Origin: Kriegella sp963975415
Lineage (GTDB): Bacteria > Bacteroidota > Bacteroidia > Flavobacteriales > Flavobacteriaceae
Reading direction: 5' to 3'
Length of the DNA stretch: 64,000 nt
Assembly (NCBI RefSeq): GCF_963975415.1
Contig: NZ_CAXBGN010000001.1
Location: 806,001-870,000 of the forward strand
The notes under the pieces are model-generated. The model did no database searches, was not told the origin of the DNA, and saw only the letters and a list, made by a program, of their open reading frames with translations. Position 1 is the stretch's first letter, and every line of letters starts with the position of its first letter. The position numbers were made by a program, and so were the translations under genes. This document shows positions 36,635 to 46,166 of the stretch, in pieces.

Positions 36635-36927
36635 TACTTTTTTCAATTATATTTTTTCTACAATTCTTCTATATGTAGACTATTCCTGTTATTCGTTACA
36701 AATTAAAGAATTGTTTTAACATGTCCATAGCCTAATAAAACCATGAATACATAGAACCAAAAAATAACACGGAAGAACGTTAACATTTAGCCAGGCAATA
36801 ATTTTATACATAAACAAACCTGACCAAACTTCAATACGTTTCGTAGATTTTCGGAAACCCGGGGTGGCCCATCGAAACTCTCGTCACAGCCTCTTGCGGA
36901 ACATACCGCATTTAATTTGTGCGGCCT

Positions 36928-37818
36928 TTAGTATGGGCTCTTGATTTTTGTTTTGCTGCCAAACGCATATTTTAACCCAAAATTGAGATAGAAGCTATTC
37001 GACATATCAAAATCATAAATCTCATCATTACTATAATCTTGTACTTGCATACGATTGTATACCGTATGGCCTCCTTTTAATGTCGCTTTAAAATTCTTCC
37101 AAAAGGCAATATTATACGCTAAACCAATTAAAAAACTCGTTTGTCTTAATGTTCCCATATAATCTTCTTTATAAATATCGATATCATCATTGATATTACC
37201 AGTAAACCCCGTTAAGGTAGCAAAGCCCTCGAAATCATGATGTTCTGTCAACGTCCATTTGACGCGACTATCTGGTATACCTATTTTATAAGCCCATGCC
37301 TCGCTGATTCTTTTTGTATAGGCCACTACCGGGACTGGATGGTACAAACCGTATTTAATATCATATTCCGCACCAAAAGTCCATAAACTATTATTTTCCT
37401 CACTATACTTGTCTAAAGTAACCAGGGCATTGAAGAATATATCGTTTGAGTTAATTTCCGTTTGATCAAAATTCGATGATATCTGGGATTCCCCCATCAA
37501 GTTTATTGCCCAATTACTGCTTAAATTTCTTTGGTATGCAAATTTTAAACTAAAGGAATTAAACCCTTCTATCTCGTCTGTTTCGAAGGGTACGTTCTTA
37601 TCGACAAAATTAAAGCTTACATTTTGAACCTTCCCCCCGACGGTTAATTTTTCCTTGTTTGTATTTAATAAGGGAATAGCAATCCCAGCCGCTACTTTAT
37701 CCACACTTCCGACATCAGAACTTGGAAATCTTTCGTAGTCAACATAAATACCATCTGTTTCTTGGGCATAAGACAAATTTGCCCTTACTAATACTAAAAG
37801 AATCAAGATTTTCTTCAT
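36928..37818 (-). CDS. Outer-membrane beta-barrel protein, DUF6268-like
   Basis: 296 residues with a signal peptide ending at SYAQ. The rest alternates amphipathic strands (FSLKFAYQRNLSSNWAINLM, SFLIGLAYNIAFWKNFKATL, SFYLNFGLKYAFG) ending in an aromatic-rich strand, as expected of a barrel of about 12-14 strands. The family is probably DUF6268 but I cannot confirm it. No operon partners; 280 nt of non-coding sequence separate it from the AIM24-like gene, holding only a weak CCGCA/TGCGG dyad near its stop. Confidence 0.72.
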   Translation of the reverse strand: MKKILILLVLVRANLSYAQETDGIYVDYERFPSSDVGSVDKVAAGIAIPLLNTNKEKLTVGGKVQNVSFNFVDKNVPFETDEIEGFNSFSLKFAYQRNLSSNWAINLMGESQISSNFDQTEINSNDIFFNALVTLDKYSEENNSLWTFGAEYDIKYGLYHPVPVVAYTKRISEAWAYKIGIPDSRVKWTLTEHHDFEGFATLTGFTGNINDDIDIYKEDYMGTLRQTSFLIGLAYNIAFWKNFKATLKGGHTVYNRMQVQDYSNDEIYDFDMSNSFYLNFGLKYAFGSKTKIKSPY

Positions 37819-38066
37819 AAAACAACACTACTTTATTAATGATTTTAAGAACGGTCGAATCCATTCCATACATCATAAAAGTGTTTAAAATATAAAGCAA
37901 AATCAATCTTAATAGATATCGGGGAAAAGTATATAGAGCAAAAGCGCAATTTTGTCTACCAACCCCAATTCTTTTAGTAAATCTTGGGAAGTACCGGAAA
38001 TCGGCCTAAATCAAGACTGCCATTGTATTAAAATAGGAGCTCATAATTTATTCGAACAGATCAAAA

Positions 38067-38522
38067 TCACTTTTTCAAGCGCACTGTCCATTCAAAATTA
38101 AAAGTTGAAACCACTACCCCATCTTCATTTACGCCGACCGACCTCATCCAAAAGGTTTGCCCTTCTCCGGTATCAATGGTTTTAGCCAAGGCCTCACTGA
38201 TCAAATGACCATCTTCACATGTAAAAGTGATTCTTCCCGTAGCTTTTTTTGAGAAATTGGCATTATTATTGGCCACTAGCATTGATATCTTTTTGCCACT
38301 TTCCCTGATTCGGGCAATAACCATAGTACCCGTACTGAATTCTGCAGCCATACCTTGTACGGCCCAAAACATCGATTTAAAAGGGTTTTGGTTGAACCAT
38401 CGATGCTTTACGGTAACAATCGCCTTTTGTTCGTCAATATATTTCAAGCGAACCCCACACCACCAAGCTACGGGTAGATTAAAAAAAGTAAACGCATTGA
38501 ATTTCCCTGTATTTGTTGCCAT
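38067..38522 (-). CDS. DUF4442 (hotdog-fold) protein, thioesterase-like
   Basis: 151 residues with the hotdog-fold pattern of DUF4442: FTFFNLPVAWWCGVRLKYID, HRWFNQNPFKSMFWAVQGMAAE, then alternating strands. The family is related to acyl-CoA thioesterases but its catalytic residues and substrate are not established. Cytosolic. Gene stands alone, transcribed away from the DUF4870 gene. Confidence 0.85.
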   Translation of the reverse strand: MATNTGKFNAFTFFNLPVAWWCGVRLKYIDEQKAIVTVKHRWFNQNPFKSMFWAVQGMAAEFSTGTMVIARIRESGKKISMLVANNNANFSKKATGRITFTCEDGHLISEALAKTIDTGEGQTFWMRSVGVNEDGVVVSTFNFEWTVRLKK

Positions 38523-38603
38523 AATCTCGTTTCTATGACCTAAAAGTATTGAAATTTTCCGAAGTTATAATTGTTAATTATATGTTAATTTATAGTACTT
38601 TGC

Positions 38604-38636
38604 TTTGCATAGTACCTTCTTTTAGACATATATTTG
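38604..38636 (+). promoter_or_regulatory. Housekeeping Bacteroidota promoter of the DUF4870 gene
   Basis: TTTG at 38604-38607 and TATATTTG at 38629-38636 are separated by 21 nt, matching the Bacteroidota -33/-7 consensus (TTTG-N19-21-TAnnTTTG). The ATG follows 19 nt after the -7 box, so the leader is short. This is the best promoter of that type seen in the window. Confidence 0.75.
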
Positions 38637-38655
38637 CATAAGAAATTACTAAGCC

Positions 38656-39138
38656 ATGACAGATACATTGACAAAACACGAACGAAATTTGTCTGCAATA
38701 ATTCACGCATCGACATTTTCAAAATACTTTATTCCCTTCGGAAATTTTATTCTTCCGCTGATTTTATGGACGGCAAATAAGGCGGAATATCGATTTATCG
38801 ATTATAATGGAAAGCAGGCTCTAAATTTTCAAATCAGTCTTTTACTCTATTCGATAGTATTAGGAATTATAAGCATTCCCTTTTTAATAGGTTTCTTTCC
38901 GAATATTTTTGATTTTGGCCATTTCGGTTTTGATAGCCTAAACAATTTCAATACCATGAACATCAGTTTCAAGAGCCATGATTTCGGTTTTGGCAAATGG
39001 TTATTGCCTTTGGGCGTTTCAGGTCTCTTACAAATCGGGCTCTCTATCATCAATCTCGTTTACACTATTTTGGCAACCATTCGTACCAACGAAGGTCTAA
39101 CCTTTAAATATCCTATTACCATCGATTTTATAAAGTAA
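38656..39138 (+). CDS. DUF4870 (Tic20-like) membrane protein
   Basis: 160 residues. The N-terminal EERN/KHERNLSAIIHASTF opening, PFGNFILPLILWTANK and DYNGKQALNFQISLLLY are the DUF4870 signature. Three to four membrane segments are expected (about 24-40, 58-80, 110-145). The family is found across bacteria with unknown function. It is the first gene before the PadR/PspC/head-GIN group, which together look like an envelope-stress module. Confidence 0.9.
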   Translation: MTDTLTKHERNLSAIIHASTFSKYFIPFGNFILPLILWTANKAEYRFIDYNGKQALNFQISLLLYSIVLGIISIPFLIGFFPNIFDFGHFGFDSLNNFNTMNISFKSHDFGFGKWLLPLGVSGLLQIGLSIINLVYTILATIRTNEGLTFKYPITIDFIK

Positions 39139-39245
39139 AACACGATAAATCAAAAGCATATGGTACTCATCACACCATTTGGAGTTTAGTCATCAATCAA
39201 ACTGTGCCGAACTTATTTCTCGATTCAACCAATCATTGAAACAAT

Positions 39246-39260
39246 ACGGAAACAAGTTCA
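39246..39260 (+). repeat. 15-nt motif shared by the padR and head-GIN upstream regions, copy 1
   Basis: ACGGAAACAAGTTCA. The second copy at 41628-41642 differs at one base. Both lie just upstream of genes in the PadR module, so this is a candidate operator. The short length means chance cannot be excluded. Confidence 0.35.
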
Positions 39261-39302
39261 GCACAGAAAAACGAACAGTTAATCAATTAGTAAAATGAAA
39301 CT

Positions 39303-39638
39303 ATGAACGTAGAAAACACAAAAGCACAGATGCGCAAAGGGGTGCTGGAATATTGCATATTGTCTATTCTCAACGGAAAGGACAAATATGCTTCAGAAAT
39401 TCTGGAAACCTTAAAAGATGCGCGTATGCTCGTAGTGGAAGGAACAATCTACCCTCTGCTCACTAGGCTCAAAAACGCCGGGCTACTCAACTATCGTTGG
39501 GAAGAATCGACTTCAGGCCCGCCACGAAAATACTACACCTTGACAGAAACCGGAAAATTGTTCCTCAAAGAATTAGACAAGACCTGGGACGAATTAAGAA
39601 GTGCCACCAATCTGGTTACCAACACTAAAAACGACTAA
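39303..39638 (+). CDS. PadR-family transcriptional regulator
   Basis: 111 residues: winged helix-turn-helix (about 10-85; MRKGVLEYCILSILNG, YASEILETLKDARM, VVEGTIYPLLTRLKNAGLL, SGPPRKYYTLTETG) with a short C-terminal helix for dimerisation. In Bacteroidota this gene normally precedes a PspC-domain gene, as here, with only 2 nt between them. It probably represses its own operon. A 15-nt motif shared with the head-GIN upstream region lies 42 nt before its ATG. Confidence 0.94.
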   Translation: MNVENTKAQMRKGVLEYCILSILNGKDKYASEILETLKDARMLVVEGTIYPLLTRLKNAGLLNYRWEESTSGPPRKYYTLTETGKLFLKELDKTWDELRSATNLVTNTKND

Positions 39639-39640
39639 GA

Positions 39641-41434
39641 ATGAACAAGACAGTTAATATAAATCTCGCAAATATCTTCTTTCACATCGATGAAGAGGCA
39701 TATCGAAAGTTGCGAAATTATCTCGAAGCGATCAAACGTTCGTTTGCCGGAACCCCGGGAAGCGATGAAATCATTGCAGACATCGAAGCGCGTCTGGCAG
39801 AGCTGTTTCATGAAAAAATGCAACACGAACGACAGGTCATTACCGAAAAAGAAGTCGATGAAGTTATTGCCATCATGGGGCAACCAGAAGATTACATGAT
39901 CGATGAAGATATTTTCGAAGATGAACCATTATCTCAAAAAGAACCCAAACGAATCAAGAAATTATACCGTGATATCGACCATAAATACATTGCGGGGGTA
40001 TCTTCAGGTTTGGGTCATTATTTCAAAATTGACGCCCTTTGGATGCGACTGTTGTGGATTCTCTTGACTATCGGTTCTAGTGGAGGTTTTATCTTAGTCT
40101 ACGGCCTGCTATGGATTTTAATTCCTGAGGCGGTAACCACCTCCCAAAAATTGGACATGCGAGGTGAAGAAATCAACATTAGCAATATTGAGCGAAAAGT
40201 AAAGGAAGGATTTGACGGCGTAGCCGATAAAGTTAAAAATGCCGACTATGACGCCATGGGCAACAAGATAAAAAGTAGTGGTCAAACCTTTTTTGATACC
40301 ATTGGAAAAATCATCATGTTCTTTTTCAAAATCATCGCAAAATTCATCGGCATCATCTTGATCATTACTGGTACTGCCGGAATCATTGCCCTTTTAGTAG
40401 CCCTTTTTACAGTGGGCGTCTTTAAAGGAGTACATTTCCCCGGAATGGATTTTTACCAAATGGCCGATGCCACAAATACTCCTATTTGGCTGGCCTCACT
40501 CTTTATTTTCTTTGTCTCTGCCATACCACTGTTCTTTTTACTTTACCTAGGATTAAAAATTTTAGTCAACAATCTAAAATCGATCGGGAACATCGCCAAG
40601 TTTTCTTTATTGGGCCTTTGGCTGATCAGTCTTATTGCATTGATTGTTTTAGGCATACAACAAGGTACTGCGAGAGCTTTCGAGGGAAGTGCGACAACCA
40701 AAGAGGAACTCTTCAGTTTAAATGAGCCCGACACATTAAAAGTGGCACTCGTTTCACCTGAAAACAGCGGTATTCTCAATACCATGAACATCGACGATAT
40801 TATGCTATATAAAGATGATGATGGCAACGACATTCTTTTATCTAACGATGTACAAGTCAAAATTGAAAAATCAAATGGTTCCTCGTCGCATATTAGGGTC
40901 AGAAAAGATGCTCGTGGCAGCTCTTTCAATGATGCCCGGGAAACTGCGGAAAAAATAGCGTACGATTATAGAACTGAGAAGAATACCATTTATCTCGACA
41001 ATTTTTTGACCACCCATAGATCCAACAAGTTCAAAGACCAAGAAGTTCAGGTCAATCTCGCGATTCCAGAAGGCACTGTTATTTCTTATGAAAACAACAA
41101 TAATCGTTGTTGGACGATGAGAGCCCCTTTAGACCGAAATATGAATGGATGTGAAATGACCAAATATTTGTGGCAAATGGACGCAAATGGTGAGCTCATA
41201 TGCCTTAATTGTCCAGAAGAAAATGATGATGATGATGATGATGAAAATTCTAAGGGGAATAACAGAATTATCATCAACGAAGAAGGGGTGGACATCGATA
41301 TTCAGGACAACCAAGATTCCTTCAAAATGAAAATTGATGGGGATGGTGTTAAAATAAAGGCAAACGACAATAGTGATAATGTTGACATCAATATTGACCA
41401 AAAAGGCGTGAAGGTGAATACCGATGAGAACTAA
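39641..41434 (+). CDS. PspC-domain membrane protein
   Basis: 597 residues. The N-terminal cytosolic region (MNKTVNINLANIFFHIDEEA, about 1-100) contains a DUF1700-like helical part (SDEIIADIEARLAELF). The PspC domain follows at about 105-165 (LYRDIDHKYIAGVSSGLGHY, then two helices ending LLWILIPEA), then three more membrane segments (about 220-330) and a long periplasmic C-terminal part of charged beta-strand repeats with a run of Asp encoded by a GAT repeat. PspC proteins sense envelope damage. The PadR gene lies 2 nt upstream. Confidence 0.92.
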   Translation: MNKTVNINLANIFFHIDEEAYRKLRNYLEAIKRSFAGTPGSDEIIADIEARLAELFHEKMQHERQVITEKEVDEVIAIMGQPEDYMIDEDIFEDEPLSQKEPKRIKKLYRDIDHKYIAGVSSGLGHYFKIDALWMRLLWILLTIGSSGGFILVYGLLWILIPEAVTTSQKLDMRGEEINISNIERKVKEGFDGVADKVKNADYDAMGNKIKSSGQTFFDTIGKIIMFFFKIIAKFIGIILIITGTAGIIALLVALFTVGVFKGVHFPGMDFYQMADATNTPIWLASLFIFFVSAIPLFFLLYLGLKILVNNLKSIGNIAKFSLLGLWLISLIALIVLGIQQGTARAFEGSATTKEELFSLNEPDTLKVALVSPENSGILNTMNIDDIMLYKDDDGNDILLSNDVQVKIEKSNGSSSHIRVRKDARGSSFNDARETAEKIAYDYRTEKNTIYLDNFLTTHRSNKFKDQEVQVNLAIPEGTVISYENNNNRCWTMRAPLDRNMNGCEMTKYLWQMDANGELICLNCPEENDDDDDDENSKGNNRIIINEEGVDIDIQDNQDSFKMKIDGDGVKIKANDNSDNVDINIDQKGVKVNTDEN

Positions 41435-41627
41435 ACACCCTATAAAGTTTTACGATAGCGCAATTATTGCTTATGCCTCCCTTTGTTTTAACACAGGCGC
41501 CAAACAAACGATTCATCTATCGAATTCTACGATTCGGTACTATAAACTATAAAACTGTAAGCTTAATCAGCATTTTTACATTAATAAACAACAATCATTC
41601 ATCAACAGTTGAACTTAATCAACAAAT

Positions 41628-41642
41628 ACCGAAACAAGTTCA
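41628..41642 (+). repeat. 15-nt motif shared by the padR and head-GIN upstream regions, copy 2
   Basis: ACCGAAACAAGTTCA, 17 nt before the head-GIN ATG at 41660. See the first copy at 39246-39260. Surrounding AT-rich sequence also shares short words (CAATCATT, ACAGTT) between the two regions. Confidence 0.35.
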
Positions 41643-41659
41643 TTCTAAAAACATCGATC

Positions 41660-42394
41660 ATGACAACATTAGCACGACTGACAATCGCATTTTTACTTGC
41701 CCTATTTTTCACTTCATGCGGATTTGATATAAACATGGGTGATCTTAGCAGTGGAATAAAAGGAAACGGAATAGTAACGAAAGATTCACGCACCATCACC
41801 AACAATTTTTCTAAAATATCAGCTTCAGAGGGCTTGGAGGTTTATGTGACGCAAGCAAAAGACTTTGAAATCATGGTCGAAGCCGATGAGAATATTATCG
41901 ACCTTATCGGAACAGATATTAAAGAGGGAAAACTTAGAGTTCATGCCGTTAAGAATATTGGAAGGGCTACCAAAAAAGTATATGTTTCGTTACCCGAAAT
42001 AACGGCTTTGCGAAGTTCTAGTGGCAGTCATTTAATAGTACAGCATACCATTACTTGTAATGATATCGAAATCGATGCGAGCAGTGGATCTCTTTTGAAG
42101 GTCGACGTTCTGGCCGAAAAAGTGGAAATTGATGCAAGTAGTGGGGCAAATTTAACCGTTTCCGGAGATGTAGCAAATGCCGATATAGATGTGAGTAGCG
42201 GAGGCAATATAAATGCCAAGAATTTGGAAACCAAAATTTGCCATGCCGATGCCAGTAGCGGAGGAAATCTAATGATAACGGTTACCGAATCTTTAGTTGC
42301 CGACGCCAGTAGTGGTGGCAACATTTCCTATTCGGGTGACGCCTCATTAAAAGGCAAAAAGAATATATCCGGAAGCATTACTTACCGTGATTAA
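41660..42394 (+). CDS. Head GIN domain (DUF2807) lipoprotein
   Basis: 244 residues from ATG 41660, which places the lipobox FTSC directly after the hydrophobic stretch; the longer frame from 41609 would bury it. The body is a right-handed beta-helix with at least five repeats of a D[AV]SSG[GSA] turn, each ending a rung, which is the DUF2807 fold. Such proteins often accompany PspC/PadR genes in Bacteroidota and their function is unknown. A rho-independent terminator follows. Confidence 0.92.
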   Translation: MTTLARLTIAFLLALFFTSCGFDINMGDLSSGIKGNGIVTKDSRTITNNFSKISASEGLEVYVTQAKDFEIMVEADENIIDLIGTDIKEGKLRVHAVKNIGRATKKVYVSLPEITALRSSSGSHLIVQHTITCNDIEIDASSGSLLKVDVLAEKVEIDASSGANLTVSGDVANADIDVSSGGNINAKNLETKICHADASSGGNLMITVTESLVADASSGGNISYSGDASLKGKKNISGSITYRD

Positions 42395-42447
42395 TATGTA
42401 TCGATCGCTACAATAGAAAATCCCCCAAGCGCTACGATTTATAGGAG

Positions 42448-42483
42448 AACACCTGTCAAGTTATTAATAGTTTGACGGGTGTT
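42448..42483 (+). terminator. Intrinsic terminator after the head-GIN gene
   Basis: Arms AACACCTGTCAA (42448-42459) and TTGACGGGTGTT (42472-42483) pair over 12 positions with one T-G wobble around a 12-nt loop, and a T-rich tract (TGTTCTTT) follows. It separates the PadR module from the dipeptide epimerase. Confidence 0.75.
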
Positions 42484-42570
42484 TGTTCTTTACGAATTTT
42501 ATAAATTACCTTCATTCGGTTTTGGAAAGCTTGCAAGTCTTTTGCTATCTTCGTTAATACCTACCCATAC

Positions 42571-43584
42571 ATGATGCAACTACATTTAAAAAAGTACATA
42601 CTTCCTCTAAAACATACCTTTAGTATTTCTCGCGAGTCTCATGATTTTCAAGATACTTTGATTGTATCTCTTTCGCTAGAAGGCCAAACGGGATATGGTG
42701 AGGCCACTTCAAACCCTTATTATCAAATTACGGTTGAAAGCATGATGGCCGAAATAGAAGCCATTCAAAATGAGATAACCAACTTCGAGTTCACTAGTCC
42801 GGAAATTTTTCACCACTTTCTGGTCGAAAAAGGATTGACAAATTTTGCCATTTGTGCTTTAGATTTAGCCGCACATGATCTTTTCGGCAAAATTTTGAAA
42901 AAACCGCTGTATGAAATCTGGCAAACAAATACCGACAGCTACCCCACCTCGAACTATACTATTGGTATAGACACTATCGAAAACATGGTGGCAAAAATGC
43001 AAGAAATGCCATGGCCCATCTATAAGGTTAAATTGGGTACGAAAAATGATATTGCAATTATTAAGAAACTTAGAAAGCATACAGACGCCATATTCCGTAT
43101 TGACGCAAATTGTGCCTGGACCCCACAAGAAACTATTCTAAATGCACCACTATTAAAAGATTTAGGCGTCGAATTTATAGAACAACCATTACCGGCAGGT
43201 GATTGGGAAGGTATGGAAAAGGTGATGCATAATAGTGTTCTCCCCGTCATAGCCGATGAAAGTTGTATTATAGAAACCGACGTAGAAAAATGCGGACTTC
43301 ACTTTAGCGGTATCAATATAAAACTCACTAAATGTGGGGGCCTAACCCCTGCCCTACGTATGATAAAAAAAGGTAAGGAGATAGGCCTTAAAGTTATGGT
43401 CGGATGTATGACCGAATCAACGGTCGGAATATCGGCCATTGCGCAACTCTTGCCTCAATTGGATTATGTTGATATGGATGGTGCCATGTTGCTTTCCAGC
43501 GACATTGCCGATGGAGTAAAAATCGAATCTGACGGCAACGTAATCTTTCCCGAACTACCAGGAAGCGGTATAACACTTCGGTAA
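42571..43584 (+). CDS. Dipeptide epimerase (L-Ala-D/L-Glu epimerase type, enolase superfamily)
   Basis: 337 residues of the muconate-lactonising subgroup. Catalytic and metal-binding residues are in place: K152/K154 in YKVKLG, D178 in FRIDAN, E204 in FIEQPLP, D229 in IADES, K251 in NIKLTKCGG, and the specificity motif DMDGAM near the C-terminus. Relatives interconvert L-Ala-D-Glu and L-Ala-L-Glu so murein peptides can be recycled; other dipeptides are possible. Its stop overlaps the next ATG by one base (TAATG), so the two are one operon. Confidence 0.92.
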   Translation: MMQLHLKKYILPLKHTFSISRESHDFQDTLIVSLSLEGQTGYGEATSNPYYQITVESMMAEIEAIQNEITNFEFTSPEIFHHFLVEKGLTNFAICALDLAAHDLFGKILKKPLYEIWQTNTDSYPTSNYTIGIDTIENMVAKMQEMPWPIYKVKLGTKNDIAIIKKLRKHTDAIFRIDANCAWTPQETILNAPLLKDLGVEFIEQPLPAGDWEGMEKVMHNSVLPVIADESCIIETDVEKCGLHFSGINIKLTKCGGLTPALRMIKKGKEIGLKVMVGCMTESTVGISAIAQLLPQLDYVDMDGAMLLSSDIADGVKIESDGNVIFPELPGSGITLR

Positions 43585-44633
43585 TGACACATCACATTGA
43601 CGGTTTTTCAAGTCGTGAACTTCTTATCAACGGAGAAAAGCACCTCTATTTTGGAGGAACCGCTTATTTGGGGCTCCAAAAGGACAAAGCGTTTCAAGGT
43701 ATTTTTATCGAAAACGTCATAAAATACGGCACCAATTACGGAGCTTCACGAAAATCGAATATTAGGCTATCGATCTATAACGAAGTTGAACAACACTTGA
43801 AACATTGGGTAGGTAGCCAAGCCTGTATAACCGTCTCTTCAGGTTATCTAGCTGGTCAATTAGTGGCGCAAACACTACAAGTAGAAAAGCATAAACTTCT
43901 TTATGCACCGAACACTCATTCGGCATTGATGACCGATGATTCAGGTTCTTTTGAATCATATTCAACACTACATGCTTTCTTAACTGATCATCTAAAGCAA
44001 AACCCAAGTAAAACTCCCGTGGTTTTATTGGATTCCATAGATTTTTCAGGAAATAATTACCCTGCTTTTGAAGCACTTCGAACACTTCCTTTGGATAAAG
44101 TAATTTTGGTTGTCGATGATTCTCATGGAATCGGAGTGATAGGTGAGCACGGGAACGGAATTTACCAAAAATTAAAGCATTTGGGAAGCCAAGAACTATT
44201 GGTTTGCTGTTCATTAGGAAAAGGTTTAGGGGTACAGGCGGGAGCAATATTTGGCACTGAAAATCGCATCAATCAATTAAAGAACACCGCTTTTTTTGGC
44301 GGGGCGAGTCCTGCAATGCCAGCCGCCCTTGCGACCATACTGGGAGCTCAGGAAATCTACGCAGAAAAAAGAAGACGACTACAGCAGAACATAAACCTGT
44401 TTTTAGACCGCTTGAAATATCCCAAAAAATTCAAATTCATGAAAAACCACCCAGCTATTAGTTTTTCCGATAGCGGATTGACACAATTTTTAACGCACAA
44501 TAAAATCATAGTTACCGACTTCAATTACCCCGATGAGTATTCCCCGACCCTGAGTCGAATTGTGTTAAGTGCAGCACATACAAAAACGGACATAGTATCT
44601 CTCGCTAAATGTATTGAGATGTACTATTGCTAA
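43584..44633 (+). CDS. PLP-dependent alpha-oxoamine synthase-like / class II aminotransferase
   Basis: 349 residues, shorter than the usual 380-400. Family marks are FGGTAYLGLQ, YGASRKSN, DDSHGIGVIGEHGNGIY (cofactor-binding Asp/His) and CCSLGKGLGVQAGAIFG, in which K213 forms the Schiff base with pyridoxal phosphate. It resembles 8-amino-7-oxononanoate synthase and 2-amino-3-ketobutyrate CoA ligase, but no biotin or threonine genes are nearby. Overlap with the dipeptide epimerase points to amino-acid or peptide metabolism. Confidence 0.88.
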   Translation: MTHHIDGFSSRELLINGEKHLYFGGTAYLGLQKDKAFQGIFIENVIKYGTNYGASRKSNIRLSIYNEVEQHLKHWVGSQACITVSSGYLAGQLVAQTLQVEKHKLLYAPNTHSALMTDDSGSFESYSTLHAFLTDHLKQNPSKTPVVLLDSIDFSGNNYPAFEALRTLPLDKVILVVDDSHGIGVIGEHGNGIYQKLKHLGSQELLVCCSLGKGLGVQAGAIFGTENRINQLKNTAFFGGASPAMPAALATILGAQEIYAEKRRRLQQNINLFLDRLKYPKKFKFMKNHPAISFSDSGLTQFLTHNKIIVTDFNYPDEYSPTLSRIVLSAAHTKTDIVSLAKCIEMYYC

Positions 44634-44651
44634 TTTTAAACCATTGATTGC

Positions 44652-46067
44652 TTATTCGGCATCCCAAAAAATACGATCAAGCAAGGTTACCGATGGTACA
44701 TTATTTCCATTTCTACTTACCTCACTATCCGGATAGGAAAGTCTTCTGATAAACTGACCGCTAAGATCTGGATTTAAATTAGCGGGCAAAGTCATATCCT
44801 TATATTGATAATCAAATCTTCGCGCATCGTTCCAGGCCTCCGGATGTAAAAATAAAGCAATCCATTTTTCCTTAAATATATCGTTTATGGAGAAAACAGA
44901 CTCCCCCATATCTACACTTGAACTTTCCAAATACGCATCTATCTCTAGCTGGGGTACCTCAAGCATTTCCATATGGGCTTCAATCCCATCCAAATAGGCT
45001 TGATACGACCGTGTTTTGTCGGTATCAAAAGTTGCCTCTGCCTCAATAAACTTTTGCTCACTATACGTACCTATTAATATAGGTGAGGTTATCGAAGTGT
45101 AATATTGATCTTCGACCAAGGTAGACCTCGCTCCTTGCTCTGGGGCATTTCCTCTCCCTAAACCATTTACCGTACCCACAAATTCATCAGCATCAGTCGT
45201 ACCTACCATTAATTTAAGTCTTGGATCAATCGCTTCATATGAGGTTCCATCCAACGCTTGGATAAATTGCTCGGAAATCCACCCACCAAGCAATAAATCA
45301 GCATTATCCCTGGCTACATCGGCCCATGGATTAATCGATTGTTCGAAAAAAGAAACTTGTGCATTATCTTCATTCGATTGAAATGCTTTATCCAGTGCCG
45401 CTAAAACTGCAGTATCATTGTAACCTGTTAATCCTTTCTGGTGTATCATCGTACGAGCCTTAAGCATATTGCCAAAAGCAATCCACTTGGCAACATCTCC
45501 TGAATAGATAAAATCATCATCGCCTAATGATGCCGTTGTTTCACCCTGAAGATTTGTGATGCCCGCATCCAAATAATCCATGACCACGCTATAAAGTTCC
45601 TCATCAGTATCGTATTTCGGGGTAACTGTTTCAAAATTAAAGCTTTCAGAAAACGGCATATTTCCAAAGATATCAACACCCATGCTAAGGTTGAGCCCCA
45701 TTAAGACCTGAGCGGCACCCTGATAGTGAGAGGCACCTTGCTCTTCTGCTTTATCAATAAGCACTACCAAATCTGTCATGACATTATATAAACTGAACCA
45801 TGTGTTATTGTTACTCACGGGTTCCATGGTATCTGAAGCACTTGCAGGGTTTGGTGACGCCAAATATTGAACATAGTTTGATGTAATATCTCCGACGCGA
45901 TATACATTATTGGCCGACTCATAGGTGCTATTAATCATTAAACCAGAGATTGGTGCATCTTCAGGATTATTTGGATTTTCATTGACATCTAAATAAGAGT
46001 CACATGAAAAGGTCATCAGCACCAATATGGTGCTCCCTATTTTTGTTAAAATATTGCTTGGTTTCAT
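44652..46067 (-). CDS. SusD/RagB-family outer-membrane lipoprotein (SusD-like_2 type)
   Basis: 471 residues from ATG 46067, giving lipobox TFSC (C22); the longer frame from 46127 adds unrelated residues. The DVNENPNNPEDAP opening is characteristic of the SusD-like_2 branch, and TPKYDTDEELYSVVMDYLD and EKWIALFLHPEAWNDARRFDY fit it. It is the surface receptor for the SusC encoded 99 nt upstream. It has no sulfatase or glycosidase next to it; the nearest metabolic genes are for peptides, so the ligand class is open. Confidence 0.93.
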   Translation of the reverse strand: MKPSNILTKIGSTILVLMTFSCDSYLDVNENPNNPEDAPISGLMINSTYESANNVYRVGDITSNYVQYLASPNPASASDTMEPVSNNNTWFSLYNVMTDLVVLIDKAEEQGASHYQGAAQVLMGLNLSMGVDIFGNMPFSESFNFETVTPKYDTDEELYSVVMDYLDAGITNLQGETTASLGDDDFIYSGDVAKWIAFGNMLKARTMIHQKGLTGYNDTAVLAALDKAFQSNEDNAQVSFFEQSINPWADVARDNADLLLGGWISEQFIQALDGTSYEAIDPRLKLMVGTTDADEFVGTVNGLGRGNAPEQGARSTLVEDQYYTSITSPILIGTYSEQKFIEAEATFDTDKTRSYQAYLDGIEAHMEMLEVPQLEIDAYLESSSVDMGESVFSINDIFKEKWIALFLHPEAWNDARRFDYQYKDMTLPANLNPDLSGQFIRRLSYPDSEVSRNGNNVPSVTLLDRIFWDAE

Positions 46068-46166
46068 CCGATTTTTTTTATTTGTTGTAAAGACAATTGT
46101 GTTTTGATATTGCATGTTTATATCCATTCAAATTTGTGCAGGTAGTCACAGTACTACTGACAATTA

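Noticed and set aside
37697..37705. TTATCCACA, a DnaA-box match
   Set aside because: A single copy inside the beta-barrel gene, with no cluster, AT-rich unwinding region or dnaA/dnaN neighbours.
41223..41243. GAT trinucleotide repeat
   Set aside because: It encodes an aspartate run inside the PspC-domain protein, in frame and without other repeat features.
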